A DNA stretch of 64,000 nucleotides from CAVQWT01 sp963717705 (lineage in GTDB: Bacteria > Pseudomonadota > Gammaproteobacteria > Burkholderiales > Casimicrobiaceae): positions 310,001-374,000 of the forward strand of contig CAVQWT010000002.1 in NCBI GenBank assembly GCA_963717705.1, read 5' to 3'. Under the pieces are notes generated by a model, which saw only the letters and a list, made by a program, of their open reading frames with translations, was not told where the DNA came from and ran no database searches. Positions 55,472 to 64,000 of the stretch are shown here, piece by piece. Position numbers and translations under genes: made by a program. Each line of letters begins with the position of its first letter. Position 1 is the stretch's first letter.

Positions 55472-56404
55472 ATGCCGACGTTTCAACAGACGATTCTCAC
55501 GCTCCAGGACTACTGGGGCCGCCACGGCTGCGCGCTGCTGCAGCCCTACGACATGGAAGTCGGGGCGGGGACCTCGCACACGGCAACGTTCCTGCGCGCG
55601 CTGGGACCCGAGCCGTGGCGCGCCGCGTACGTGCAGCCGTCGCGCCGGCCCAAGGACGGGCGCTACGGCGAGAACCCGAACCGGCTGCACCAGCACCACC
55701 AGTTCCAGGTGGTGCTGAAGCCGGCGCCGGCCGACATCCTCGACCTCTACCTCGGCTCGCTCGAGGCGCTGGGATTCGACCTCTCGAAGAACGACGTGCG
55801 CTTCGTCGAGGACGACTGGGAGAACCCGACGCTGGGCGCGTGGGGCCTGGGCTGGGAGGTGTGGCTCAACGGCATGGAAATCACCCAGTTCACGTACTTC
55901 CAGCAGGTCGGCAGCCTCGACTGCAACCCGATCACCGGCGAGATCACCTACGGCCTCGAGCGGATGTCGATGTACCTGCAGGACGTCGAGTCGGTCTACG
56001 ACCTCAGGTACACCGAGTCGATCAGCTACGGCGACGTCTTCTTCCAGAACGAGGTCGAGCAGTCGAAGTACGCGTTCGACGCCTCCGACGCCGCGAAGCT
56101 GTTCGACCAGTTCGCCTACTTCGAGGGCGAAGCGAAGCGCCTGCTCGACGCGAAGCTGCCGCTGCCGGGCTACGAGATGATCCTCAAGGCCGGCCATACG
56201 TTCAACCTGCTCGACGCGCGCGGCGCGATCTCGGTCACCGAGCGCGCCGGCTACATCGGCCGCATCCGCGCGCTGTCGCGGCAGGTGGCGACCGCGTACG
56301 TCGAGGCGCGCGAAGCGCTGGGGTTCCCGATGCTGGCGGAGCGCGAGCGGGCGACGCTGCCCGCGCAGTACGTGAAGGCCGCGACCCCGGGGGCCGCCCG
56401 GTGA
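55472..56404 (+). CDS. glyQ: Glycyl-tRNA synthetase alpha subunit
   Basis: A 310-residue class II synthetase catalytic subunit of the alpha2beta2 type. Diagnostic blocks are LTLQDYWGRHGCALLQPYDM, the tract QPSRRPKDGRYGENPNRLHQ, EDDWENPTLGAWGLGWEVWL and ITYGLERMSMYLQ. The ATG at 55472 follows a C-rich stretch without a clear ribosome-binding site. Its stop overlaps the GTG of glyS (GTGA). Confidence 0.96.
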   Translation: MPTFQQTILTLQDYWGRHGCALLQPYDMEVGAGTSHTATFLRALGPEPWRAAYVQPSRRPKDGRYGENPNRLHQHHQFQVVLKPAPADILDLYLGSLEALGFDLSKNDVRFVEDDWENPTLGAWGLGWEVWLNGMEITQFTYFQQVGSLDCNPITGEITYGLERMSMYLQDVESVYDLRYTESISYGDVFFQNEVEQSKYAFDASDAAKLFDQFAYFEGEAKRLLDAKLPLPGYEMILKAGHTFNLLDARGAISVTERAGYIGRIRALSRQVATAYVEAREALGFPMLAERERATLPAQYVKAATPGAAR

Positions 56405-58530
56405 GCGCCGCCACGCTGGTCGTCGAGCTCTACACCGAGGAGCTGCCGCCCAAGGCGCTGCGGCGACTGGGCGAGGCCTTCGCCGGATCGATGGTCGAGG
56501 GGCTGCGCGCGCGCGGCTTGCTTGCCGGGACGTCGGTGGCGACGTCGTATGCGACGCCGCGGCGGCTGGCCGTGGCGGTCACGCAGGTCCTCGCGGTGGC
56601 GCCGGACAGCGAAGTCATTGACAAGCTGATGCCCGCCAAAGTTGCGCGCGGCGCGGACGGGCAGCCAACCGAAGCGTTGCGCAAGAAGCTTGGAGCGCTC
56701 GGGCGCCCGCAACTGGCAACCTCCACGCTCGATGCCACCGATGGTCCGGATCGTATCTACGTCGCATCGGACGGCAAGGCGGAGTATGTCTATCTGCGGA
56801 GCCTCGCCAAGGGTCAGGCGCTTGCGAGAGGCCTGCAGGCGGCGCTCGACGACGCGCTGGCGAAGCTGCCGATCCCCAAGGTGATGACCTACGCCAGCCC
56901 CGCGGGCTACTGGAACGCCGAGAAGTTCGTCCGCCCGGCGCATCGGCTGGTCGCGCTGCACGGCGCCGACGTCGTCGCGGTGAAGGCACTTGGCCTCGAC
57001 GCTGGCCGCACCACCGGCGGCCACCGCTTCCTCGGCCGCAGCGACATCGCGATCGCCACCGCCGATGCGTACGGCGAGACGCTCTGGGCCGAGGGCAAGG
57101 TCATCGCGTCGTTCGACGATCGCCGCGCGGCGATCGAGCAGGGCCTTGCCGGCGCCGCGCAGGGCGACCGCGTCGTCGCCCCCGACGCGCTGCTCGACGA
57201 GGTCGCGTCGCTGGTCGAGTGGCCGGCGGTCTACGCCGGCACCTTCGACCCCGCGTTCCTGTCGGTCCCGCAGGAATGCCTGATCCTGACCATGCAGCAG
57301 AACCAGAAGTACTTCGCGCTGACCGACGACGCCGGCCGCATCCGCGCGCGGTTCCTGCTGGTCTCGAACCTCGCCACCGACGACCCGGCGGCCATCGTCG
57401 CCGGCAACGAGCGCGTGCTCCGGGCGCGGCTCGCCGACGCCAAGTTCTTCTACGACCAGGACCGCCGGCAGCGCCTCGACGCGCGGCTGCCGAAGCTGCG
57501 CTCGGTCGTCTACCACAACAAGCTGGGGACGCAGGCGGAGCGCATCGACCGGCTGCGCTTTCTCGCCGCCGAGATCGCCAAGCTCGTCGGCGCCGACGCC
57601 GCGCACGCGGACCGCGCCGCGGGCCTCGCCAAGGCCGATCTCGTCACCGACATGGTCGGCGAGTTCCCGGAGCTGCAGGGGCTGATGGGCCGTTACTACG
57701 CGGAGCACGACGGCGAACCGGCCGACGTCGCCGCCGCGGTCGAGCAGCACTACTGGCCGCGCTTCGCCGGCGACGCGCTGCCCGAGGGCCGGATCGCCGC
57801 GGCGGTCGCGCTCGCGGACAAGCTCGAGGCGATGGCCGGCATGTTCGGCATCGGCAACGTGCCGACCGGCGACAAGGACCCGTTCGGCCTGCGGCGCGCG
57901 GCGCTGGGCGTGCTGCGGATCGTCATCGAGAAGAAGCTGCCGCTGCCGGTGCCGGATCTGCTGGACCTCGCGTTCAAGGCCTTCGACGGGGTCGCTGCGG
58001 TGAAGCCGGACGCGCCCGCACTCGCGAGCTTCCTCTACGACCGGCTGCGCGGCTACCTGCGCGACCAGGGCTACACCGCGCTGCAGATCGCGGCGGTGGT
58101 CGACCGGCACCCGGCGCGCGTCGACCTCGTCCCGGCACAGCTTGCCGCCGTGCGGGCGTTCGAAGCGCTGCCCGAAGCGCCGGCGCTGGCCGCGGCGAAC
58201 AAGCGGATCGGCAACATCCTCGCCAAGAGCGCCCCCGGCGCGGACGGCCGCGCGGCCGTGGACCCCGGTCGCTTCGCCGAGCCGGCCGAGCGCGCGCTGT
58301 CGGCGGCGCTCGACGCGGCGGCGCCCGCCGTCGACGCGGCGATGGCCCGCGGCGACTACGTGGCGGCGCTTTCGGCGCTGGCGTCGCTGCGCCCGCAGGT
58401 CGACGCGTTCTTCGACGGGGTGATGGTGATGGCCGACGACCCCGCGGTGCGCGCCAACCGGCTGGCACTCCTCGCGCGGCTGCACCGGGCAATGAACCAG
58501 GTCGCCGATCTTGCCAAGCTCGCGGGCTGA
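56401..58530 (+). CDS. glyS: Glycyl-tRNA synthetase beta subunit
   Basis: A 709-residue tRNA-binding subunit. The start LVVELYTEELPPKALRRLGE, the middle LPKLRSVVYHNKLGTQAERI and DMVGEFPELQGLMGRYYAEH, and the C-terminal anticodon-binding region (KRIGNILAKS, DDPAVRANRLALLARLH) are typical. The start is GTG at 56401, coupled to glyQ. Codons around 56600-56830 look slightly less GC-biased than the rest, without breaking the frame. Confidence 0.95.
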   Translation: MSAATLVVELYTEELPPKALRRLGEAFAGSMVEGLRARGLLAGTSVATSYATPRRLAVAVTQVLAVAPDSEVIDKLMPAKVARGADGQPTEALRKKLGALGRPQLATSTLDATDGPDRIYVASDGKAEYVYLRSLAKGQALARGLQAALDDALAKLPIPKVMTYASPAGYWNAEKFVRPAHRLVALHGADVVAVKALGLDAGRTTGGHRFLGRSDIAIATADAYGETLWAEGKVIASFDDRRAAIEQGLAGAAQGDRVVAPDALLDEVASLVEWPAVYAGTFDPAFLSVPQECLILTMQQNQKYFALTDDAGRIRARFLLVSNLATDDPAAIVAGNERVLRARLADAKFFYDQDRRQRLDARLPKLRSVVYHNKLGTQAERIDRLRFLAAEIAKLVGADAAHADRAAGLAKADLVTDMVGEFPELQGLMGRYYAEHDGEPADVAAAVEQHYWPRFAGDALPEGRIAAAVALADKLEAMAGMFGIGNVPTGDKDPFGLRRAALGVLRIVIEKKLPLPVPDLLDLAFKAFDGVAAVKPDAPALASFLYDRLRGYLRDQGYTALQIAAVVDRHPARVDLVPAQLAAVRAFEALPEAPALAAANKRIGNILAKSAPGADGRAAVDPGRFAEPAERALSAALDAAAPAVDAAMARGDYVAALSALASLRPQVDAFFDGVMVMADDPAVRANRLALLARLHRAMNQVADLAKLAG

Positions 58531-58602
58531 CCGGTGACGGGCGAAGGCCGCGCGCGCTTCGCCACCGCCACCGGGCGCCGGCCTCCGGGTTAGAGTAGCG
58601 AC

Positions 58603-59184
58603 ATGGTCCAGTTCGCCTCCGACGCCCTGACGCCGACGCGGTCGGCCAAGCTGATCGTGCTCGACCGCGACGGCGTCATCAACCACGACAGCGACCAGTT
58701 CATCAAGACGCCGGAGGAATGGCGGCCGATTCCCGGCAGCCTCGAGGCGATCGCCCGGCTGCACCACGCCGGCTACCGGGTGGTGGTCGCGACCAACCAG
58801 TCCGGCATCGGCCGGGGCCTGTTCGACATCGCCACGCTGAACGCCATCCACGAAAAGATGCACCGGGCGCTGGCGCTCGCCGGCGGGCGCGTCGACGCCG
58901 TCTTCTACTGTCCGCACACCGCCGACGCCGACTGCGACTGCCGCAAGCCCAAGGCGGGCATGCTGCGCGAGATCGGCAGCCGCTTCGGCGTCGACATGGC
59001 CGGCGTGCCCTGCGTCGGCGACAGCCGCCGCGACCTCGAGGCCGCCGACGCCGTCGGCGCGCAGCCGATGCTGGTGCTGACCGGCAAGGGCGAGAAGACG
59101 CTGCACGACGGCAGCTTCCCCAAGAACACCGTCATCTTTCCCGACCTCGCCTTCACCGCCTCGGCGCTCCTCGCCGGCGATTGA
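58603..59184 (+). CDS. gmhB: D-glycero-beta-D-manno-heptose-1,7-bisphosphate 7-phosphatase
   Basis: A 193-residue HAD-family phosphatase: motif I VLDRDGVINHDSDQF, motif II VVATNQSGIGRG, the zinc loop FYCPHTADADCDCRKPKAGM with its Cys/His ligands, and motif IV CVGDSRRDLEAA. It acts in ADP-heptose synthesis for the LPS inner core. It lies 72 bp after glyS and 22 bp before plsC. Confidence 0.93.
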   Translation: MVQFASDALTPTRSAKLIVLDRDGVINHDSDQFIKTPEEWRPIPGSLEAIARLHHAGYRVVVATNQSGIGRGLFDIATLNAIHEKMHRALALAGGRVDAVFYCPHTADADCDCRKPKAGMLREIGSRFGVDMAGVPCVGDSRRDLEAADAVGAQPMLVLTGKGEKTLHDGSFPKNTVIFPDLAFTASALLAGD

Positions 59185-59206
59185 CCGGCGCCGCGTTCCG
59201 CCCCCG

Positions 59207-59923
59207 ATGCCGGCCGTCCGTTCCCTCGCATTCCTGCTGTACCAGCTCGTCGTCACGCCGCTGTACGCGGCGGCGATGCTGGCGACGTTCTGGCTGCCGC
59301 CGGTGCCCCGCTACCGGATGGCGCGGTCGTGGTGCCGCGTCAACCTGGCCGGCGCGCGGATGATCTGCGGCATCGACTGGAAGATCGAAGGCGCCGAGAA
59401 CATCCCGCCGGGCGACGTTCCGCACGTCGTGCTGGCGAAGCACAGCTCGACCTGGGAGACGCTGGCGCTGAACATGCTGTTTCCGCCCCTCGCCTTCGTC
59501 GCCAAGAAGGAACTGCTGTCGATCCCGTTCTTCGGCTGGGGGTTCGCGCTGGCGTCGCCGATCACCATCGACCGCAGGGCGGGCATCGACGCGATGCAGC
59601 AGATCATCCGGCAGGGTCGCGAGCGGCTGCGGACGGGCTTCTGGATCGTCATCTATCCCGAGGGCACGCGGATCCGCGCGGGCACCCGCTCGCGCTGGAA
59701 GACGGGCGGCGCGCGCCTTGCGCTGTCGCTGGACACGCCGGTGCTGCCGGTCGCCCACAACGCCGGCTGGCTGTGGCCGAAGGGGGTGTTCGGCAAGCGC
59801 GCGGGAACGGTCACGGTGTCGATCGGCAGGCCGATCCCTCCGGCGGGCCGCGACGTGCAGTCGTTGACAACCGAGGTCGAGACTTGGATCGAGAACGAGG
59901 TCGCGCGGCTCGGGCCGCCCTGA
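59207..59923 (+). CDS. plsC: 1-acyl-sn-glycerol-3-phosphate acyltransferase (PlsC family)
   Basis: A 238-residue protein with an N-terminal hydrophobic helix and acyltransferase blocks KHSSTWETLAL (block I, H-x4-E in place of the more usual H-x4-D), FAVAKKELL-like FVAKKELLSIPFFGWGF, IYPEGTRIRAGT (block III) and VLPVAHNAGWLWP. It makes phosphatidic acid from lysophosphatidic acid. The HSSTWE variant occurs in this gmhB-linked group. Confidence 0.9.
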   Translation: MPAVRSLAFLLYQLVVTPLYAAAMLATFWLPPVPRYRMARSWCRVNLAGARMICGIDWKIEGAENIPPGDVPHVVLAKHSSTWETLALNMLFPPLAFVAKKELLSIPFFGWGFALASPITIDRRAGIDAMQQIIRQGRERLRTGFWIVIYPEGTRIRAGTRSRWKTGGARLALSLDTPVLPVAHNAGWLWPKGVFGKRAGTVTVSIGRPIPPAGRDVQSLTTEVETWIENEVARLGPP

Positions 59924-59982
59924 TCGGCCTGTTCGGCGGCGGGCGGCAGCGGCCGCCCGACGACGGGCAGGCGCGGCGCATC

Positions 59983-60672
59983 GTGCTCGCGGGCGAGGCC
60001 GTCGACTACCGGCTGGTGCGCGCCCGCCGCCGCTCGATCGGCATGCAGATCGGCTTCGCGGGACTCACCGTGCGTGCGCCGCGGTGGGTGTCGATCCGCG
60101 AGGTCGAGGACGTGCTGGCAGCGCGCGCCGCCTGGATCCTGCGCTCGCTGGCCGAGTGGCGCGCCCGGCGGCGCGACGTGCTCCCGCGCGAATGGAAGTC
60201 GGGGGCGCCGATCGTCTACCGCGGCCGCGAACTGGCGCTGGCGGTGTTTCCGGCGCGGCAGAAGGACATCGGCGCCGACCTCCTCGACCTCACCGTCCGT
60301 CATCCGGCCGCACACGACGAGCGCGAGGTCGAGCGCTGTGTCGGCCGCTGGCTCAAGGACGAGGCGCAGCGGCTGGTCCTGTCGCAGGCCGTCCCGCTGG
60401 CCGCTGCGCTCGGCGCCGCGCCGAGCGCGGTGAAGCTGTCGAACGCCCGCAGCGAATGGGGCAGCTGCAACGTCCGCGGCGTGGTCCGGCTCAACTGGCG
60501 CCTGGTGCAGCTGCCGCCGGAGCTCGCCACCTACGTCGTCGCCCACGAGGTCGCGCACCTGGTCGAGCTCAACCACTCGGCCCGGTTCTGGGCCGTGGTC
60601 GAAACACTGCACCCCGGGCACGCGGCGGCGCGCGCCGCACTCGACGACTGGACCGCGCTGCTCGAGGCTTGA
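59983..60672 (+). CDS. YgjP-like zinc metallopeptidase (DUF45, WLM-related)
   Basis: About 229 residues. A beta-rich N-terminal part (VDYRLVRARRRSIGMQIGFA, LTVRAPRWVSI) precedes a zincin domain with SNARSEWGSCNVRGVVRLNW and VVAHEVAHLVELNHSARFW (HEVAH zinc site). The family is of unknown role. The start is uncertain: the homologous-looking LFGGG segment extends upstream of GTG 59983, so translation may start inside plsC, for example at TTG 59884. Confidence 0.8.
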   Translation: MLAGEAVDYRLVRARRRSIGMQIGFAGLTVRAPRWVSIREVEDVLAARAAWILRSLAEWRARRRDVLPREWKSGAPIVYRGRELALAVFPARQKDIGADLLDLTVRHPAAHDEREVERCVGRWLKDEAQRLVLSQAVPLAAALGAAPSAVKLSNARSEWGSCNVRGVVRLNWRLVQLPPELATYVVAHEVAHLVELNHSARFWAVVETLHPGHAAARAALDDWTALLEA

Positions 60673-60714
60673 AGGCGGCGGCGCAATCCCCGGCGCCGCA
60701 AAGGCGGCGGCGGA

Positions 60715-61065
60715 TCAGGTCGCGGGCGCCGGCAGCGGCGGCAACTCGATCGCCAGCCCACCCTGCGCCCGCAGCAGGTCGCCGAGCGCCGCGCCGAGCG
60801 CCGCGCCGCTGCGCGTGTCGCGCCACTGCCCGTCGCGCGCGGCGAAGTGGAAGCCGCCGGCGCGGGCGGCCACCCAGATCTCGCGATTCGGCACGTGCCG
60901 GTTGACGATCAGCTTGCTGCGGTCCTCGCATTCGATCTCCAGGATGCCGTCGTTCAGGCTCCAGTCGAGGTCGGCGTCGGAGTTCTCGAGCGCCGAGTCG
61001 AGCGCCGCGCCGATGGCGGCGAGCGTCGCGTCGGCGGCGGCGATGAAGGCGGATTCGGTGGTCAT
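60715..61065 (-). CDS. cyaY: Iron donor/frataxin-like protein CyaY
   Basis: A 116-residue frataxin fold: an acidic N-terminal helix (FIAAADATLAAIGAALDSAL ENSD), then DLDWSLNDGILEIECEDRSK, REIWVAARAGGFHF and GQWRDTRSG. It regulates iron supply to the IscS machinery. It is divergent from lptM-lysA, the common order in proteobacteria. Confidence 0.92.
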   Translation of the reverse strand: MTTESAFIAAADATLAAIGAALDSALENSDADLDWSLNDGILEIECEDRSKLIVNRHVPNREIWVAARAGGFHFAARDGQWRDTRSGAALGAALGDLLRAQGGLAIELPPLPAPAT

Positions 61066-61132
61066 GGCGAGGCCGGTGCGGGAGGGAAGGACGGGCCCGG
61101 AAGCGCGGGCCCGCGTGATACGATCCGCGGCG

Positions 61133-61360
61133 ATGTTACGCGATTCCACCGCGACCATGCGCGCCCTTGCCGCCCTCACGACGCTCGCCGTCGTCGTCCC
61201 GCTCGCCGGGTGCGGGATCAAGGGTCCGCTGACGCTGCCGCCCGCGGCGCCCGCCGCAAGCGCACCCGCGGCAGGCGCCGGCGCGCCGCCTCCGGCGTCC
61301 GCCGCGGCGGACGCTGCCACCGCCGCGAAACCGGTCACCCCTCCCGCCGCCAAGCCATGA
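61133..61360 (+). CDS. lptM: LPS translocon maturation chaperone LptM (small lipoprotein)
   Basis: A 75-residue lipoprotein: a signal peptide with lipobox, TTLAVVVPLAGCGIKGPLTL P, where CGxKGPLxLP is the LptM (YifL) hallmark. An Ala/Pro-rich tail follows. LptM stabilises LptD during disulfide isomerisation. An internal ATG at 61157 is an alternative start. The stop overlaps lysA (ATGA). Confidence 0.88.
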   Translation: MLRDSTATMRALAALTTLAVVVPLAGCGIKGPLTLPPAAPAASAPAAGAGAPPPASAAADAATAAKPVTPPAAKP

Positions 61361-62613
61361 CCGCGTTCCGCGCCGTCGACGGCGAGCTGCACGCCGAGGG
61401 CGTGCCCCTCGCAGTCATCGCCGAGCGTTTCGGCACGCCGTGCTACGTCTACTCGCGGGCGATGATCGAGGGCGCGTACCGCGACTTCGCCGGCGCGCTG
61501 GCGGCGGCGCTGCCGGGCCCGTCGCCGCTCGTCTGCTACGCGATGAAGGCGAACTCCAACCTCGCGGTGCTGAACCTGCTCGCGCGGCTGGGCAGCGGCT
61601 TCGACATCGTCTCGGGCGGCGAGCTCGCACGGGTGCAAGCCGCCGGCGGGGACCCGGCCAGGACCGTCTTCTCCGGCGTCGGGAAGACCGAGAGCGAGAT
61701 GGAGGCGGCGCTCGCCGCCGGCATCCTGTGCTTCAACGTCGAGTCCGCTTCGGAGCTCGACCGGCTGGCCGCGGTCGCCGCCCGCACCGGTCGCACGGCC
61801 CCGGTGTCGTTCCGCGTGAACCCCGACGTGGATCCGAAGACCCATCCGTACATCTCGACGGGCCTGAAGGAGAACAAGTTCGGCATCGCGTTCGCCGAGG
61901 CGCCGGCGCTGTACCGCCGCGCGGCCGCGACCCCGGGGATCGCGGTCCACGGCATCGACATCCACATCGGCTCGCAGATCACCGAGCTCTCCCCCTATCT
62001 CGAGGCCGCGCACAAGGTCCGCGACCTGGTCGACCGGCTGGCCGCGGACGGCATCGCGCTCGCGCACATCGACCTCGGCGGCGGCCTCGGCATCCGCTAT
62101 CGCGACGAGACCCCGGTACCGCTGGCGGAGTACGCGGCGCTGGTCGCCGGCGTCTTCGGCGGCCGTCGCGAGCGCCTGCTGTTCGAGCCGGGCCGGCGCA
62201 TCGTCGGCGACGCCGGCGTGCTGCTGACCCGGGTGACGACGCTGAAGCCGGGGTCCGAGCGGTCGTTCGCGATCGTCGACGCGGCGATGAACGACCTGAT
62301 CCGGCCGGCACTCTACGACGCGTGGCATCCGGTCGCGGCGGTGCGGCCGCGGGCCGGGGCCGCGAGGTGCTGGCAGATCGTCGGCCCCGTCTGCGAAAGC
62401 GGCGACTTCCTCGCGCACGACCGCGACCTCGCACTCGCGGAAGGAGACCTGCTCGCGCTGGGCGCCGCAGGCGCCTACGCCTTCGCGATGAGCTCGAACT
62501 ACAACTCGCGGCCGCGTGCCGCCGAGGTCATCGTCGACGGCGGCGACGTGCATCTGGTGCGGCCGCGGGAGCGTGTCGCCGATCTCTTCGCACAGGAATC
62601 GCGACTGCCCTGA
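61357..62613 (+). CDS. lysA: Diaminopimelate decarboxylase
   Basis: A 418-residue PLP-dependent alanine-racemase-fold enzyme that makes lysine from meso-DAP. The PLP lysine is in CYAMKANSNLAVL; GSGFDIVSGGELARVQAAG, HIDLGGGLGIRY, EPGRRIVGDAGVLLTRV and GPVCESGDFLA are present. It is coupled to lptM by an ATGA overlap. Confidence 0.96.
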   Translation: MTAFRAVDGELHAEGVPLAVIAERFGTPCYVYSRAMIEGAYRDFAGALAAALPGPSPLVCYAMKANSNLAVLNLLARLGSGFDIVSGGELARVQAAGGDPARTVFSGVGKTESEMEAALAAGILCFNVESASELDRLAAVAARTGRTAPVSFRVNPDVDPKTHPYISTGLKENKFGIAFAEAPALYRRAAATPGIAVHGIDIHIGSQITELSPYLEAAHKVRDLVDRLAADGIALAHIDLGGGLGIRYRDETPVPLAEYAALVAGVFGGRRERLLFEPGRRIVGDAGVLLTRVTTLKPGSERSFAIVDAAMNDLIRPALYDAWHPVAAVRPRAGAARCWQIVGPVCESGDFLAHDRDLALAEGDLLALGAAGAYAFAMSSNYNSRPRAAEVIVDGGDVHLVRPRERVADLFAQESRLP

Positions 62614-62727
62614 TCGCGCCGCGCGCCGCATTTCCGGCGCCGCATTTCGACGTGCGCGCGGCGCAAAAAACGGGTGTGCGATTTCGCAACAGTGGCGCGC
62701 GCAAGCGTCGGAATCGTCGACGAAATC

Positions 62728-62755
62728 TTGCAAAATGACGAAACGAAGCTACAAT
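62728..62755 (+). promoter_or_regulatory. Sigma-70 promoter of the histone H1-like gene
   Basis: TTGCAA (62728-62733), 16-bp spacer, TACAAT (62750-62755), giving a leader of about 130 nt before the ATG at 62890. The 276-bp gap is clearly more AT-rich than the rest of the window. Confidence 0.7.
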
Positions 62756-62889
62756 GCCGTCAGCAGGTAGCAGCGGATTTGTCAAGCGTTGACACCGAAA
62801 TCTGGCAACGTGAAGTCGTCTCCGCAAGCCGCCTGCTCACGGCAGAAGCACGATAACAGTCAAGGCAACTCAGACAGGAGAAACCCGAA

Positions 62890-63315
62890 ATGATGGCTGA
62901 CATGATGTCGATGATGGCTCCCGCGGCTGCGGCCCCGGCGCCCAAGAAAGCCGCCCCGAAGAAGAAACGGGCGACCAAGAAGAAGGCGACGAAGAAGGCG
63001 ACGAAGAAGGCCGCCCCGAAGAAGAAGGCGACCAAGAAGGCCACGAAGAAGAAGGCCGCCCCGAAGAAGAAGGCGACCAAGAAGGCGACCAAGAAGAAGG
63101 CCGCCAAGAAGGCCACGAAGAAGAAGGCCGCCCCGAAGAAGAAGGCGACCAAGAAGGCGACCAAGAAGAAGGCCGCCAAGAAGGCCACGAAGAAGAAGGC
63201 CGCCCCGAAGAAGAAGGCGACCAAGAAGGCCACGAAGAAGAAGGCCGCCCCGAAGAAGAAGGCGACCAAGAAGGCCACGAAGAGGAAGGCGACGAAGAAG
63301 GCGAAGAAGCTGTAA
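62890..63315 (+). CDS. Histone H1-like Lys/Ala-rich DNA-binding protein
   Basis: A 141-residue protein: a Met-rich start (MMADMMSMMAPAA), then a tail built from repeats such as KKAAPKKKATKKATKK. Almost every residue is Lys, Ala, Thr or Pro. This resembles the C-terminal tail of eukaryotic H1 and the bacterial H1-like proteins (HctB, BpH1, AlgP type) that compact DNA. The ribosome-binding site is AGGAG. It has a good promoter and a strong terminator, so it is probably highly expressed. The repeat number may vary between strains. Confidence 0.88.
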   Translation: MMADMMSMMAPAAAAPAPKKAAPKKKRATKKKATKKATKKAAPKKKATKKATKKKAAPKKKATKKATKKKAAKKATKKKAAPKKKATKKATKKKAAKKATKKKAAPKKKATKKATKKKAAPKKKATKKATKRKATKKAKKL

Positions 63316-63357
63316 GCCGACCGCGCCCTCCCGCCCGATTCACCGGGCGGAAAACGG

Positions 63358-63392
63358 AACAGGCGACGCATCGAGCGTCGCCTGTTTCATTT
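63358..63392. terminator. Bidirectional rho-independent terminator
   Basis: A perfect 12-bp stem AACAGGCGACGC / GCGTCGCCTGTT with loop ATCGA, followed by TCATTT on plus and by CCGTTTT on minus. It ends the H1-like gene and the convergent LysM gene. Confidence 0.85.
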
Positions 63393-63442
63393 CCGGTGGC
63401 CGAACGACGGGCGCAGCCTGCCGCCGGGGCCCGGACCGCGCG

Positions 63443-64000
63443 TCAGCGGGAAGGGGTTGCCGCCGCGGCCGCCGCCGCCGGCGACTTCGCCGTGGATTTC
63501 GCCGCCGGTGCGTTCGATGCCCTGGTCGCGGGCTTGGCCGTCCCGCCACCCGGCGCTGCCGATTTCGATGCAGCTGCCGGCACGGCCTTCGCCTTGCCCG
63601 CGGGCGCCTTCGATTGCCTCGTCGCGCCGCGTCGAGCCTTGCTCGCCACCGGCGCGACGTCGCTGGTCACGCGCAGCGGCCGACCCGGCGCCAGCGTCGC
63701 CGTCGCGCCGAGTCCGTTCCAACCGCGCAGCTGCTCGACGGTGACACCGTAGCGCGCGGCCACGCTGGCGAGGGTGTCGCCGCGCTTCACCCGGTAATAG
63801 AAGGTCCGGCCCTGCGGGATCGTCGTGAACACGGCGGCCGTCAGCGACGCATCCGCCTCGGCCGGCCGCTGCGACGGCACCAGTATCGTGTGGCCCGGCA
63901 GCGGCTGCCCGCGCGGACCGATGCCGTTGACCGCGCGCAGCGTCTCGACCGACAGCCCGAATTTCACCGACGCCATCGCCAGCGTCTCGCCCGGCTTCAA
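63443..64000 (-). CDS. mltD: LysM-domain protein, C-terminal part, probably lytic transglycosylase MltD (runs off right edge)
   Basis: The visible 185 residues contain two LysM repeats (KPGETLAMASVKFGLSVETL ... ILVPSQ; YRVKRGDTLASVAARYGVTV ... LRV) and an Ala/Lys/Ser-rich tail. C-terminal LysM pairs of this kind are typical of membrane-bound lytic murein transglycosylase D, but the catalytic domain lies outside the window, so the name is an inference. The stop TGA is at 63443-63445; the bidirectional terminator lies 50 bp beyond. Confidence 0.65.
   Translation of the reverse strand: MKPGETLAMASVKFGLSVETLRAVNGIGPRGQPLPGHTILVPSQRPAEADASLTAAVFTTIPQGRTFYYRVKRGDTLASVAARYGVTVEQLRGWNGLGATATLAPGRPLRVTSDVAPVASKARRGATRQSKAPAGKAKAVPAAASKSAAPGGGTAKPATRASNAPAAKSTAKSPAAAAAAATPSR

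Noticed and set aside
62941..63310. Short tandem repeats that could be taken for a CRISPR array or minisatellite
   Set aside because: The units have no unique spacers and encode a continuous Lys/Ala-rich protein with start, ribosome-binding site and terminator.

Overview
The window is a GC-rich (roughly 70 %) chromosomal segment with dense, short-gapped genes, many ATGA/GTGA/TGATG stop-start overlaps and frequent GTG or TTG starts. Gene content and order point to a betaproteobacterium, probably Burkholderiales-like: amgK-murU divergent from lptD, accB-accC-prmA, zapB-like/zapA/6S RNA/EVE gene, miaB-phoH-ybeY-corC-lnt, glyQS-gmhB-plsC, cyaY divergent from lptM-lysA, and an SAH riboswitch before ahcY. 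No rRNA, tRNA, prophage, insertion sequence or CRISPR array is visible. It reads as a core-genome segment with a few accessory insertions.

Layout. 0-6 kb: start of lptD (minus), the peptidoglycan-recycling pair amgK-murU, oligopeptidase prlC, a DUF4124/glutaredoxin protein and xthA. 6-12.4 kb: nitrogen control on the minus strand (ntrC, ntrB, a DUF4124-like gene, glnA with a sigma-54 promoter and NtrC-like sites). 12.4-17.5 kb: a zinc-ribbon protein, prmA, accC, accB, tlpA, a stand-alone DsbD alpha domain and cutA, with fxsA divergent. 17.5-25 kb: lgt, ilvD, secreted and membrane proteins, metF and ahcY. 25-30 kb: small genes, metK and a TsaC/Sua5 gene. 30-36 kb: glycerate kinase and malonyl-CoA synthetase, a TauE/SafE permease, an EVE protein, 6S RNA, zapA, a ZapB-like gene and greB. 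36-42 kb: vitamin B12 uptake (btuCD on plus, btuB-btuF on minus behind a cobalamin riboswitch). 42-63 kb: the plus-strand chain miaB, a metzincin lipoprotein, phoH, ybeY, corC, lnt, an ABC/M1-peptidase pair, glyQS, gmhB, plsC, a YgjP-type gene, then lptM-lysA and a histone H1-like protein. The right edge cuts a LysM protein, probably mltD.

How genes work together. metF, ahcY and metK serve the methyl cycle, and ahcY lies behind an SAH-sensing leader. NtrB/NtrC are expected to act on glnA through the sigma-54 promoter seen here. TlpA and the DsbD alpha domain form a periplasmic thiol-redox pair. Lgt and Lnt, although far apart, are the first and last steps of lipoprotein maturation.

Main points of interest: a palindromic repeat inserted in frame inside murU with related copies between xthA and ntrC; a 74-bp palindromic element flanked by perfect 76-bp repeats at the 3' end of metK; a small leader ORF where aroQ is usually found, just upstream of accB; four apparent +1 frameshifts in btuC, btuB and miaB that suggest clustered base-call errors; and two large peptidase genes inserted into an otherwise conserved housekeeping chain.
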